Part shown: positions 36,459 to 45,832 of the stretch, one piece after another | Position numbering within the stretch: position 1 is the first letter of the stretch | Layout of the letters: each line of letters starts with the position of its first letter | Assembly: GCA_965204685.1 (NCBI GenBank) | Contig: OZ242004.1 | Location: forward strand, 2,418,001 to 2,482,000 | Direction: 5' to 3' | Length of the DNA stretch: 64,000 nt | DNA from: Bin87 sp965204685 | Lineage (GTDB): Bacteria > Chloroflexota > Dehalococcoidia > Lucifugimonadales > UBA3495 | The notes under the pieces: model-generated | The model's input: the letters and a program-made list of their open reading frames with translations, nothing else | Told to the model about the DNA's origin: nothing | Database searches by the model: none | Translations under genes and position numbers: made by a program

Positions 36459-36639
36459 GGACTCCTATATCCATGACCGTCCCCGCAAGGCGATGGAATC
36501 GTCTTTCGCGAGCAGCGACAACGGACAACTCGAACTCGCCGTCCAAGGAATCAAAGGAATCATCCGCGAGAACCCGTTGTCGGGGTTCGAGGAGTTTCGG
36601 ACAACACTGGGAGACCCGGCGAAAATCATCGAGCCATGA
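36451..36639 (+). CDS. small hypothetical protein
   Basis: The protein has 62 residues. Its ATG overlaps the end of the DUF5677-like gene by eight bases, the usual coupled layout. It begins MNKDSYIHDRPRKAMESSF, is mixed charged and has no recognisable motif. It could be a real small operon member or a chance frame. Confidence 0.4.
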   Translation: MNKDSYIHDRPRKAMESSFASSDNGQLELAVQGIKGIIRENPLSGFEEFRTTLGDPAKIIEP

Positions 36640-36795
36640 CAGCATCTCTGCCGACCGCCGCAAGACCATCAAGATGGCTAGCAAAGCCGACACGCCCAAC
36701 GGCACCGGACCCCATCCACGGACCCGCGCCAAACCGACGAACATCGAAGCGGGTTATGACGCCGTGGCGGTGGCGCCCACGCATCGAGAGCGGAC

Positions 36796-37197
36796 ATGCC
36801 CTCCACTGACCCCAATAAGACACAACCGTTCAGGGATGATTTGCCCCCGGGATGTCCACCCGAAAACGCCGAGGAAATCGTGGATGAAAAAATCTGCTAC
36901 CGCCTGGTGCGTAACGACCCGCCCACCGATGACGACTTCAGGTCCCAGCGGACGCTTGAACCAAATCGCGACTTCGGTGTCTCCGAGTGCCGAGCCAGGG
37001 GCCTGTCCGTCTTCATGCGGGCGACAGACGCCACGAGGGTCGCCCAACGCAGCAGAAATCTCCGAGGAGCAAAGTTGGCCCAACTGACCTTGAACCAAGG
37101 AGCCGGCTACATCAAGCAGACCGGGAGCAGAAGCCACCACACCTGGTGGCCTTACAACGCGTTCGACGTCCTGGCCAACTGCGAGGTAATGAAATGA
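36796..37197 (+). CDS. hypothetical protein coupled to the DUF1156 methylase
   Basis: The protein has 133 residues. It opens with FRDDLPPGCPPENAEEI and contains a basic central part and a Trp-rich end (HHTWWPYNAFDVL). The stop overlaps the methylase ATG (ATGA), so the two are translationally coupled and their products may act together. I do not recognise the family. Confidence 0.65.
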   Translation: MPSTDPNKTQPFRDDLPPGCPPENAEEIVDEKICYRLVRNDPPTDDDFRSQRTLEPNRDFGVSECRARGLSVFMRATDATRVAQRSRNLRGAKLAQLTLNQGAGYIKQTGSRSHHTWWPYNAFDVLANCEVMK

Positions 37198-40100
37198 ACC
37201 CGACCATACGCCCAAACAAGGTCCTGGACTACTACGACGGGGTGCTGGTATTCACCGCCGAAGGTGACGACGGCCAACAGTACGTCGGATCCATCATTGA
37301 TAGCACCGACGGCATTGACCGCTACTTGGTGAAGGCCACGACGTCAGAGCGGATCAAGGACCTGGAAAAGGGCAGGGTTGACCTGCGTAGCTTGCTGCTG
37401 GAGAACCCGGTCAATGACTGGTTCCTGGCCTTCGACGGGAACGCACCAGACCAACCCCTGGAACTGCATCCGCAAAGCGGCTCGATTGAAGCAACCGATT
37501 TCTTGCCGTCGGAAGGCTACTTTCTCACCGAGGAGGAAAGCGGGAGGCGTCCCCGCCTGATCGAAAAGTGGCTCCCCATCAACGAAGTCTCAACCGAGGC
37601 TATCCGGGAGCGCGCTGCCGCCTCGGCCTTACCACCAGTTAACTGGCTCCACGTCTGGTGGGCCCGCCGTCCGCTGGCCCCTTCCCGCGCGTCAACACTA
37701 CTATCGCTGATACCGCAGTCTGCCGACGACGACCATACACGTCATTCCGTTTTCAGCACTCTTGGCACCAGCCCCGAGGTCTATCAAATCGCTCAGCGTC
37801 TGGCTGCCGCTTCCGAAAGCAGCGAACGCGACAAGCAAGGGTATGGCGACCATCGACGCGCCTTCACTCACAACCCTACTACTCAACAACGGGAGTGGCT
37901 GCACGCTAACTTGCCTAATTCCAATCCAGTCGTCCTTGACGTCACAGCCGGCGGCGGCAGCATCCCATTTGAGGCCAGTCGCTTGGGCTTGCGTACCATC
38001 GCCAACGAGCTGAACCCAGTCGCCTGCCTGATCCTGCGTGCCACCTGCGAGTGGCCCCAAGAATACGGCTATCCGCTGCTAGACGAATACGGCCGGAAGC
38101 CGAGCCTCACCGACGCCTGGTCTGGCATTGCTGGCCGCTACCTCGCCCGCGTCACCGAACTTCTGGAAGGCGTCTATCCTGAAGAGACCGAACCGGACTG
38201 GATGGTACGCTGGAACGAGAAGTACCACGATGAAATTCAAAACAATCGAATCGTGCGCGCGAAAAGATACGTTTGGGCGTATCTTTTCGCGCGCACGATT
38301 GACTGTCCGTCCTGCCGGATCGTGATTCCCCTCTCTCCCAACTGGCGGCTGGACAACAAGGGTGCTGGCATCCGGGTGATCCCGGAACCAAACGCAGGAC
38401 AGTGTTCCTTCGAGATCGTCAAGACTGCCGCGGAACAGTCCGCCGGAACGGTCAATGGCGCCATCGCCACCTGCCCCCACTGCGGAGCGACCACGCCCAA
38501 AGGATATATCGCCGCCGAAGCCCAGCAGGGCCGGCTGGGACACCAGTTGTACTGCGTCATACTGAGCGACCAGTGGCAGGGCTTCACTAAAGCGGGCCAG
38601 CCGAAAAAACGCCTCACTACCCAGCGCAGCTTCCGGACCGCCACTCCGGCCGATAACGCCAGCATACGGATGTCCGAATACCGTCTCGCAGAGCTGGCCC
38701 CAGATTGGGATGACGGTGACATCCTGCCTACGGAGGCTGTACCCATCGGCAACGACCAGCGTCCGCACACCTACGGAATGGAACAATGGATGAAGATGTT
38801 CAGCCCCCGTCAACGGTTGGCTCATGGCTACTGTGTGCAGGCGTTCCGCGAGTGCGTTGACGCCGATGAGGACGCGGGACGGCTGGACGACCGACGGAGA
38901 TCGGCATGGGCGTACATCGGAATCGCGCTGGATAAACTGATCAACATGAACAGCCTGCTCTGTCGGTGGCACCCGAACCGTCAAGTAGTAGCCGGCACCT
39001 TTGACAGCCACGATTTCGGGATGAAGTGGTCTTACTCGGAAATGGCGGTCACCTGTCGCGGATTGGGACTTGAGTGGGGTCTAAACGACATCGCTGAATG
39101 CCTCTCCGAGATGCTTAGCATGACCGGCCACGTCAAGAACACCGTCAATGCAGGGCAGCTCATTTCTGAAACGCCGTCCGAGTTCCGCAGAGCCGTCGCC
39201 CCACCAACCCAAGTCATCCAAGGCGACGCTCGCGACCTGCCCTTGGACGACGCCTCGGTGGACTGCATTGTTTTTGACCCACCATACGAGGAGAACGTCT
39301 GTTACGCCGAACTGTCAGACTTCTTCTACGTCTGGCTCAAGCGCACCGCCGGCTACGTGTTCCCCGACGACTTCACCGACTATCTGACGGAGAAGGACCA
39401 AGAGGCCATCTCCAGCCCGGCCCGGTTCAAAAACCGAGCGACCAAAGGCAAGTCAGTGAAGACACTGGCCCTCACCGACTACCAGGAAAAGATGGCTGAA
39501 ATCTTCACCGAGTGCCGTCGAGTCATCAAGGACGATGGCATTGCTACGGTGATGTTCAACCACAAGTCCACCGCCGCGTGGGACGCCCTTACCGTCGGCC
39601 TCATCAACGCCGGCTTTGCCGTCACCCGCACCTGGCCCGTGAAGACTGAGCCTGAATCAAGCATCCACATCAAGGACCGCGCCGCCGCACGCACCACTAT
39701 CCTGCTGGTCTGCCGGCCCCGCGAGGAAAACCCCTTCCCCAAGCCATGGCATGAGGTAGAGGGATTGATTGCCCAGGCTGTGAGAGACGACATCAGAGAT
39801 AACCTGAGCCAAGCGGATCTGAAGCCCATTGACCTGTACCTCAGCGCCTTCGGCCCTGCCCTCCGTGTGATCAGCGAGCACTGGGGCACCGAGCGAGAGA
39901 GCGCCAACGAGAACCGCAAGGAAGCGCCTTTCGCAGTCACCCCCACCGACGCGCTACAAGTCGCCCGCCGGGAGGTCAGCCGCCACCGCGCCCAGGAAAT
40001 TAGCCGCGAGTGGACCAACAACCCTGTTGACTCCGCCACCAAATTCTACGTACTGGCCAAGGACGCCACCGAGAACGACACCCTGCTGTTCGACGAGGCC

Positions 40101-40496
40101 AACCTCCTCGCCCGCGCTATCGGTGTCAGTCTTGAAAAGAACGATGCAACGATGAAGCGCATCGTGTCGTTCAAGGGTGACAAGGTGTCACTGCTTAGTG
40201 CCCGCGACCGCATGGCCACCCGCAACATTGGAGAAGACATTCAAGCCGGTCCCGCGCTAGATGCTGTCCACACCGCAATCGCGCTGACTGACCGCCGCAA
40301 CACCCTAGATGCCCAGCAGTGGCTCACCCAGCACCTCCACGAACCACAGGACAGCCAATTCCGTGCCACGCTGGAAGCTCTGATCCGCACCACCAAGCCT
40401 GGCCACGACGACTACCAAGCGCAACGGAACCTCTGGCAGGCACTGTACGGAGAGGAAGCACCGCAGCCGGCTGTGACGCAACCAACGCTACTGTGA
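37194..40496 (+). CDS. DUF1156-type DNA methyltransferase of an Hma-like defence locus
   Basis: The protein has 1100 residues from ATG 37194, coupled to the preceding gene. After an N-terminal extension, IEKWLPINEVS and NWLHVWWARRPLAPSRAS are the DUF1156 signature. The SAM-binding motif LDVTAGGGSIPFEA (about 248) precedes the catalytic DPPY (695-698), the order of amino-methylating enzymes of the beta/gamma type. Two CxxC pairs between them (around 372 and 425) suggest a zinc knuckle. It would modify host DNA to mark self. The coding sequence contains a perfect 23-bp inverted repeat at residues 352-369. Confidence 0.85.
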   Translation: MNPTIRPNKVLDYYDGVLVFTAEGDDGQQYVGSIIDSTDGIDRYLVKATTSERIKDLEKGRVDLRSLLLENPVNDWFLAFDGNAPDQPLELHPQSGSIEATDFLPSEGYFLTEEESGRRPRLIEKWLPINEVSTEAIRERAAASALPPVNWLHVWWARRPLAPSRASTLLSLIPQSADDDHTRHSVFSTLGTSPEVYQIAQRLAAASESSERDKQGYGDHRRAFTHNPTTQQREWLHANLPNSNPVVLDVTAGGGSIPFEASRLGLRTIANELNPVACLILRATCEWPQEYGYPLLDEYGRKPSLTDAWSGIAGRYLARVTELLEGVYPEETEPDWMVRWNEKYHDEIQNNRIVRAKRYVWAYLFARTIDCPSCRIVIPLSPNWRLDNKGAGIRVIPEPNAGQCSFEIVKTAAEQSAGTVNGAIATCPHCGATTPKGYIAAEAQQGRLGHQLYCVILSDQWQGFTKAGQPKKRLTTQRSFRTATPADNASIRMSEYRLAELAPDWDDGDILPTEAVPIGNDQRPHTYGMEQWMKMFSPRQRLAHGYCVQAFRECVDADEDAGRLDDRRRSAWAYIGIALDKLINMNSLLCRWHPNRQVVAGTFDSHDFGMKWSYSEMAVTCRGLGLEWGLNDIAECLSEMLSMTGHVKNTVNAGQLISETPSEFRRAVAPPTQVIQGDARDLPLDDASVDCIVFDPPYEENVCYAELSDFFYVWLKRTAGYVFPDDFTDYLTEKDQEAISSPARFKNRATKGKSVKTLALTDYQEKMAEIFTECRRVIKDDGIATVMFNHKSTAAWDALTVGLINAGFAVTRTWPVKTEPESSIHIKDRAAARTTILLVCRPREENPFPKPWHEVEGLIAQAVRDDIRDNLSQADLKPIDLYLSAFGPALRVISEHWGTERESANENRKEAPFAVTPTDALQVARREVSRHRAQEISREWTNNPVDSATKFYVLAKDATENDTLLFDEANLLARAIGVSLEKNDATMKRIVSFKGDKVSLLSARDRMATRNIGEDIQAGPALDAVHTAIALTDRRNTLDAQQWLTQHLHEPQDSQFRATLEALIRTTKPGHDDYQAQRNLWQALYGEEAPQPAVTQPTLL
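38249..38300. repeat. perfect 23-bp inverted repeat inside the methylase gene
   Basis: The left arm is 38249-38271 and the right arm 38278-38300, with a TTTGGG loop; all 23 positions pair. The left arm starts AATCGTGCGCGCG and the right arm ends CGCGCGCACGATT. The right arm encodes YLFARTIDCP, which looks like normal family sequence, while the left arm encodes NRIVRAKRYVW, which looks less typical. Confidence 0.95.
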
Positions 40497-40528
40497 AGCG
40501 ACCTTCCCGACAATGAAAGGAGACAGCA

Positions 40529-41410
40529 ATGCCGAGGCGAATAAGTCGCTCACAAATGCAAGCCCAAATTCGCCAGGCGGAAGCCAAACGCCGCCAAGCG
40601 ATACAGAAATTCAACAGCGGGGTACGCAAGTACAACAACGAGGTGCGAGCACACAACGCCCGCGTGAACACCGCTATCAACAACTACAACCGCGAAGTCC
40701 GAGCGCATAACGCCAGGGTCAGGGCCAACCGATCCCGCCTGCAGTCAGCCCTCAACCGCTTGTCTCGCCAAACTGTCACTGTCCGTTACACCACTGTCCA
40801 CCGCTCCGTACTCGACCTGACCCATGCGTACAACAGGGTGGACGCCAGCAACGCGGACCCGTTCCTATCTGACCTCGCAGAGCGGGAAACGGCGAACAGT
40901 GCCCAAGTTCTAAACAGTCTCCTCGAGGACAAAGACGACCCGAGAGGGATGCCAGTAGAGCTCACGGATACTACGGTTGCTGATTTTTTGGTCGGGATTT
41001 CGCCAGACCTCAATGACCGCTGGGGTGGCGCGCTGTTCGCCCTGCACCCGGGCAACCCGGATGCGGCCCGGCACTTTTGCACGAGTTCTCGGGAGATCAT
41101 CGCGACCATCCTTGAGATTGAGGCCCCCAACGATGAGGTGTTGCAGCGTATACCCAACTGCGAATTGACGCCGCAAGGGACGCCGACCCGGCGAGCCAAA
41201 TTGCAATTCATGCTCCGGCGACAAGGGAAAGAGGATGATGCCCTTGAAGATTTTGCAGAGACCAATGTTGCCGACGTCGTAAACCTATTCCCAATGCTGA
41301 ATGCGGGCGCCCACGGCCCTGCGGGAAAATACTCGATGACCCAATTGAGCGCCATCAAAAACCGTGTCGCAGGGTCCATCGAGTTCATCTGCGAAATCGC
41401 CCGCCACTGA
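40529..41410 (+). CDS. coiled-coil protein with a pPIWI-associating-nuclease-like C-terminal domain
   Basis: The protein has 293 residues from ATG 40529, with AAAGGAG upstream. Residues 10-75 form an Asn/Arg-rich helix with two tandem copies of an EVRAHNARV unit. The C-terminal part runs RWGGALFALHPGNPDAARHFCTS, then APNDEVLQ, then GTPTRRAKLQFML, and ends with a helix (AHGPAGKYSMTQLSAIKNRV). That pattern resembles the predicted nuclease family described as associated with prokaryotic PIWI systems, though no PIWI gene is present here. It overlaps the start of the helicase gene. A nuclease effector role is a hypothesis. Confidence 0.6.
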   Translation: MPRRISRSQMQAQIRQAEAKRRQAIQKFNSGVRKYNNEVRAHNARVNTAINNYNREVRAHNARVRANRSRLQSALNRLSRQTVTVRYTTVHRSVLDLTHAYNRVDASNADPFLSDLAERETANSAQVLNSLLEDKDDPRGMPVELTDTTVADFLVGISPDLNDRWGGALFALHPGNPDAARHFCTSSREIIATILEIEAPNDEVLQRIPNCELTPQGTPTRRAKLQFMLRRQGKEDDALEDFAETNVADVVNLFPMLNAGAHGPAGKYSMTQLSAIKNRVAGSIEFICEIARH

Positions 41411-44276
41411 TCTCCACACAGCCGATACTCTTGACGAAACGCCAAAAACAGGCAAGGCGACGCAAGTGCCTCTTACCGACCTGAACCTCCAACCGGTCTA
41501 TAACCACGGCAACTGTCCAGACATCCTGGCCGGGCTGTACGAGCCGTTGTTGGCGCAAGCGGTTCGCTACGACCGCACCACGTACACTTTCACCGCCAAT
41601 GGACTGATTGCCGCCGCTGCGGGTACTGCGAGCCTCATCCGCAACGGTGGGCGCATACGCCTCATCTGCGACCACAGCGTACGAGAAGACGTGCTACAAG
41701 CCATCCACGACGGCCAGCTGGACGCGGAAGCGGCCCTGCAACAGACGGCCCGTCGTGAAGACCTCCTGCTGACCGAAACCGCCGACATCGCCGACCGCAA
41801 CCATCTAGAGCTGGCGTACTGGCTGGTCGCCAACGGCGTCATGGAAGTGAAGGTCGCCATTCGCAGCGACCGCATCTTCCATACCAAGAGCGGCATCGTT
41901 GAGGACGCCTACGGCAACCGAGTGGCTTTCGCCGGCAGCCTCAACGAAACCCTCTCTGGCTGGCGACACAACTGGGAGTCCGTCGACGTCTACACGGAAG
42001 CGGAGGGACTGGCACACCTCGAAGCCCGAGAGCGTGAGTTTCAAGCCCTCTGGACCAACCAAGCCGCCGGACTGAAGGTGATTGATCTGCCGACCTACTA
42101 CCGCGACCACATTGTGGAGCGGGCGCCACCGTCGCCGCCTGAGATCAGGTCCGTCCGCGAACGCCGGGAGGCTTACACTGTCAACGACTACTGGCAGGGC
42201 ATCTATGACGCTCTAGTCAGCGACCCGGACAGCACCGTTGCGACTATACCGACCACTCTCTGGCCGCACCAGGAGCGCTTCCGCCAGCAGAACGTAGGCA
42301 GCGACGCCATCCGCCGCCTGATTGCCGACGAGGTTGGGTTGGGCAAAACGCTACAGGCCGGCGTCATCCTCAAGACCCGTCTCAACCAGGGGAAAGGGCG
42401 TAAAGCACTGGTCATTGCTCCCAAAGCCGCAACGAAGCAGTGGCAGAGCGAGCTGTTGATGAAGTTCGCCATCGACGCGCCGATAATTGACACCCACGGC
42501 TGCTACTACCGCGACGGCCGCACCGAACCGGTTGCCAGTCCGGCCTGGGACGTGCCTCTGGCCATTGCCGGACACCAGTGGCTGGTACGCAACGCCGAAC
42601 AGTTCCTCGCCACCTGCGGCGAGTACGACATCATCATCGTTGATGAGGCCCACCGCGCCCGCTTCCGAAACGTTGATGTTGAACAACGTCGCGAGCCCAA
42701 TCAGTACCTTCGGTTGCTGCGCCAACTTTCGCGCAAGACCAAGGAACTGCTGCTACTCACTGCCACGCCGATGCAGCTCAACGAGGTGGAACTGTGGGCG
42801 CTGCTCGAACTGCTGGAGCCCGAGGGCTGGAACTCCGCCGAGTACCGCCGGTTCTACCAGGACGAACCGCCTGACCTGGCGGAGTGGAAGTACCGCCGCG
42901 ACCTGTGGCGCAAGACCAATCCACCGGACACCAGCGACTTCCTGCTTGCCAGCGACAACGACGACTACATCGCCAGCCAGTTAGAGGATACCGTGGCGCT
43001 GCAGGACACGCTGGACACCATGCAGCGGACCGCGCCGGCCAAGCGGCTGATGAGCCGGCACACGCGCGAGCTTCTTCGCCAGTACCGGCGCCAGGGCTTG
43101 TTGGACGCCCCAGTGCCACAACGCCAAGCGCAGGACGTGGTGATTACCATGACGGACTCGGAGCGTGCGCTGTACGACGACATCAAAGAATTGGTGCGGC
43201 AGTGCTACGCTGGTCGCGGCATCACTCCCCAGTCTCTGGGTTTCATCACAACGATCTTCCGCAAGCGGTTCGGCTCGTCAACCTATGCCTACGCTCAAAC
43301 CCTACGCAACGCCGCCAACCGGATCCCGCAGGACGCCGACGACTGGATGACCCTGATGGACGACGCCGACTTGGACGAACTCACGGACGGCGAAACCAAC
43401 ACACTGAACAACGCGGCGAACCTCGATGCGCTGCTCAAAGCCGCCGACGAAGCCGAAAGGTTGTCCCACCAAGACAGCAAGCGCAACCGGTTGGCCGGGG
43501 TCATCACGGAGCTCCGGGAGCAGGGCCACGCTCACATCCTGCTGTTCACGCAGTTCCGCGACACGCAGAGTTGGTTGTCCGAGCACCTGCAACACGCTGG
43601 CCACTATGTGACCGAACTGTACGGGCAGGACGGGCACCTGGGCGACCGCGGCCGCCGGTTGGGAGAGTTCACACAACAACCCAACGGCCTCCTCCTCTGC
43701 ACGGAAACGGCGTCGGAGTCACTCAACCTGCAATTCTGCTCTGCTGTGATCAACTACGACATCCCGTGGAACCCGATGACTTTGGAACAGCGTGCCGGAC
43801 GCATTGACCGCATCGGGCAAGAGCGCCCGGTGGTCGATGTGGTGAACCTGTTTTACGAAAACACCGCGGAGCACGACGCCTACGAAGCCGTGGCGCGACG
43901 TTTCGAAAACATCCGGGCCAACGTCGGCGAATACCCGCCCATCATCGCCGCGGGCATCCAGCGCATCATCCGCGACGAGGCGGACCCAGACGCCGAACTG
44001 GAAAGGCTGACCGCGCGGAACGAGTTCGACATCAATCGACTGAATGCCGATTGGGAAGCGCCCAACGATCCGCTCAAAGCCAAGGTCTCCATTGACGACC
44101 TGGAGAGGCCACTTCGCGAGCCGGAGTTGATGCCGGCTCACTGGTCAGTGAAGGAAGCCGGTGGAAAACACTGGGACGTGACCGACCCGTCCGGCCGCGT
44201 GACCCGCGTAACAACCGACCCTGAGTCGTACCAACAAGCAGACGGTCGTTTGCAATGGTGGTGCGGACCACGTTAA
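41364..44276 (+). CDS. PLD-domain SNF2 helicase of an Hma-like defence locus
   Basis: The protein has 970 residues if GTG 41364 is used. That start overlaps the previous gene by 47 bases, and GTG 41466 is an alternative. An N-terminal PLD-like domain carries HTK (173-175) and GSLNETLSGW. It is fused to a SNF2-type motor with Walker A DEVGLGKT (322-329) and DEAH (427-430), and a helicase C domain with LLLCTETASESLNLQFC and EQRAGRIDRIGQ. Only one HxK is visible, so PLD nuclease activity would need a dimer. It would translocate on or cut unmodified DNA. A transposase remnant abuts its stop. Confidence 0.85.
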   Translation: MSQGPSSSSAKSPATDLHTADTLDETPKTGKATQVPLTDLNLQPVYNHGNCPDILAGLYEPLLAQAVRYDRTTYTFTANGLIAAAAGTASLIRNGGRIRLICDHSVREDVLQAIHDGQLDAEAALQQTARREDLLLTETADIADRNHLELAYWLVANGVMEVKVAIRSDRIFHTKSGIVEDAYGNRVAFAGSLNETLSGWRHNWESVDVYTEAEGLAHLEAREREFQALWTNQAAGLKVIDLPTYYRDHIVERAPPSPPEIRSVRERREAYTVNDYWQGIYDALVSDPDSTVATIPTTLWPHQERFRQQNVGSDAIRRLIADEVGLGKTLQAGVILKTRLNQGKGRKALVIAPKAATKQWQSELLMKFAIDAPIIDTHGCYYRDGRTEPVASPAWDVPLAIAGHQWLVRNAEQFLATCGEYDIIIVDEAHRARFRNVDVEQRREPNQYLRLLRQLSRKTKELLLLTATPMQLNEVELWALLELLEPEGWNSAEYRRFYQDEPPDLAEWKYRRDLWRKTNPPDTSDFLLASDNDDYIASQLEDTVALQDTLDTMQRTAPAKRLMSRHTRELLRQYRRQGLLDAPVPQRQAQDVVITMTDSERALYDDIKELVRQCYAGRGITPQSLGFITTIFRKRFGSSTYAYAQTLRNAANRIPQDADDWMTLMDDADLDELTDGETNTLNNAANLDALLKAADEAERLSHQDSKRNRLAGVITELREQGHAHILLFTQFRDTQSWLSEHLQHAGHYVTELYGQDGHLGDRGRRLGEFTQQPNGLLLCTETASESLNLQFCSAVINYDIPWNPMTLEQRAGRIDRIGQERPVVDVVNLFYENTAEHDAYEAVARRFENIRANVGEYPPIIAAGIQRIIRDEADPDAELERLTARNEFDINRLNADWEAPNDPLKAKVSIDDLERPLREPELMPAHWSVKEAGGKHWDVTDPSGRVTRVTTDPESYQQADGRLQWWCGPR

Positions 44277-45182
44277 ACCCCAACCCACCGAAAGGATGTG
44301 GCCACTTTGGGTTTCAATGTCCGTACGATGAGCCGCGTCGGTGCGGCGTCGGGCTCACTGGCGACGGGTGTGTAGACGGTCGCGGCCAAGTCGGCGGAGC
44401 CTTCCATCCAGTACGGGATGGGATTCCAGTCCGCTTCAGGTATGGCTTCGATCAGATCACGTGAGGTCTGGCGTACCGTGATGGAGAAGCGGAGGCCCTT
44501 ATCGCGGCAGGTGGCCACAATGGGGTGAATATAAAAGCCGCTGTCGGCCCGCACGGTCAGCAGTCCGGTGACTCCGGCGTAGCGCACAGGCTGATGGTCT
44601 CGCGCAGGAAATTGGCGGCGCCCCGAGCCGTGTTGGCACTGCCTTTGCGCAGTCGAGCCATCAATACGTCGCCGGTTCCGGCGGCGATGGCGAAGAGCTG
44701 GGATAGCCCCGCTGGCCAGCGTAGTTGTGGCACTACGAGCCTTCCTTGCACCGGCCGTAGGTATCGAAGACGGTAGGTCCAGGTCGATGGTCAGCGGCTC
44801 GTCGCCGGGACCTGCCCCGGCGCCCCAGGATCAGGCCACCACTTCCCGGCTCAGCCGATCCAATTGGCGCGCATGGCCCCACTGGAAACTCCGAAGAAAG
44901 GTCGCCAGCGTGGACATCGCCTTGACCGCACAGCCCAGCGCCTGCCCCGTACCGCCAGCGTGCAGCGCGTCAGCATCGTCGATGCAGTCGCCACCAGCGT
45001 CAGCAGCTTGTCCCCAGCATTGGCCCGACCCGGCGCGTCTCCCAGGTCAACGTGGTGGTCCACCAACTCACCCAACCCAGGTGGTGGGCCAGGGTGATCG
45101 GCAAAATCAGTCCGGCATTGGACACCAGGCGGTGATCGTCGAAGGCGACATGGATGCGGTCGAGGCGCTCGCGTGATAGCAT
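44273..45182 (-). pseudogene. IS1380-family transposase remnant
   Basis: From an ATG at 45182 the translation reads LDRIHVAFDDHRLVSNAGLI, then after a shift LVDHHVDLGDAPGRANAGDKLLTLVA. Further shifts give GGDCIDDADAL, STLATFLRSFQWGHARQLDRL, then TVRADSGFYIHPIVATCRDKGLRFSI. This order is that of IS1380 transposases, broken by at least three frameshifts. It ends at 44273 soon after RLIVRTLKPK, so about the last third is missing. The truncated end coincides with the helicase stop codon. It is no longer mobile. Confidence 0.8.
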
Positions 45183-45773
45183 CCGTTGGGTGCTCCTTGT
45201 TTCAGGGTGGTTTTCTGTTTCAAAAACCATTATCCCCGAAGCCGGGAGCACTTTCTCATCCCCTCAGCGCGCCGCCACACTCACCATTTCGGTGGATTGG
45301 GGCTAAGGGACGGCTCGGGTTGAGTTTCAAGCTCGGGGCCTGATCCACCGCAATCGGCGGCAAGCACGCTAATGAACCTGCCACGTAGCTGCTTGAAATT
45401 GACGCGGCCCCACACCGATAACATCGGTTACACACGGGCCCACTGCACAGGTAGCACAAGCCAACCCACGGGGCCGTGCTAAAATAAAAACCGGATTTAT
45501 GCCCGGCATCACCCGGTTGCGAAACCCGAAATCGCTGTGCGCAGCGGCAACTCTCTTGCATAATGTACGAATATAGAGTATCATTATATCCGATAATATC
45601 GAGGGATTTCGCTTGAATTCATCTCCGGTCTGCATAGCGACGTCCCAGAACTAACGGGCGTTAACCAATTCGAAAGAACGCGGAACGCTCCAAGGTCAAC
45701 CGTTGGTTCAGCGTCCGTCAGCTAGGCGATCCAGATGGGCGTGGTAGCAACATCCCGCTAGCACAATTCCCCG
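45183..45773. other. intergenic stretch between the IS remnant and the TIGR04255 module
   Basis: About 590 bases. The first 60 probably include the IS 5' end. AT-rich sequence lies near 45555-45600. I see no coding frame, RNA gene or terminator that I can support. Confidence 0.4.
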
Positions 45774-45802
45774 TTGCACTGTCAAGCAAATTGGTCTACG
45801 AT
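45774..45802 (+). promoter_or_regulatory. putative sigma-70-type promoter of the TIGR04255 module
   Basis: TTGCAC (45774-45779) and TACGAT (45797-45802) are separated by 17 bases and lie 31 bases before the ATG at 45833. This implies the module has its own transcription separate from the helicase operon. Confidence 0.45.
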
Positions 45803-45832
45803 TGCCGCCGTACACCCCACTGATTGAAAATC

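Noticed and set aside
40619..40715. Tandem repeat in the coiled-coil gene as a possible CRISPR-like or phase-variable repeat
   Set aside because: Only two diverged copies of about 30 bases in frame; it is better explained as a protein-level helical repeat.
31556..44276. Classification as DISARM or BREX
   Set aside because: No DUF1998 (DrmB) protein for DISARM and no PglZ or BrxL for BREX. The DUF499/DUF1156/SNF2 combination fits the Hma class better.
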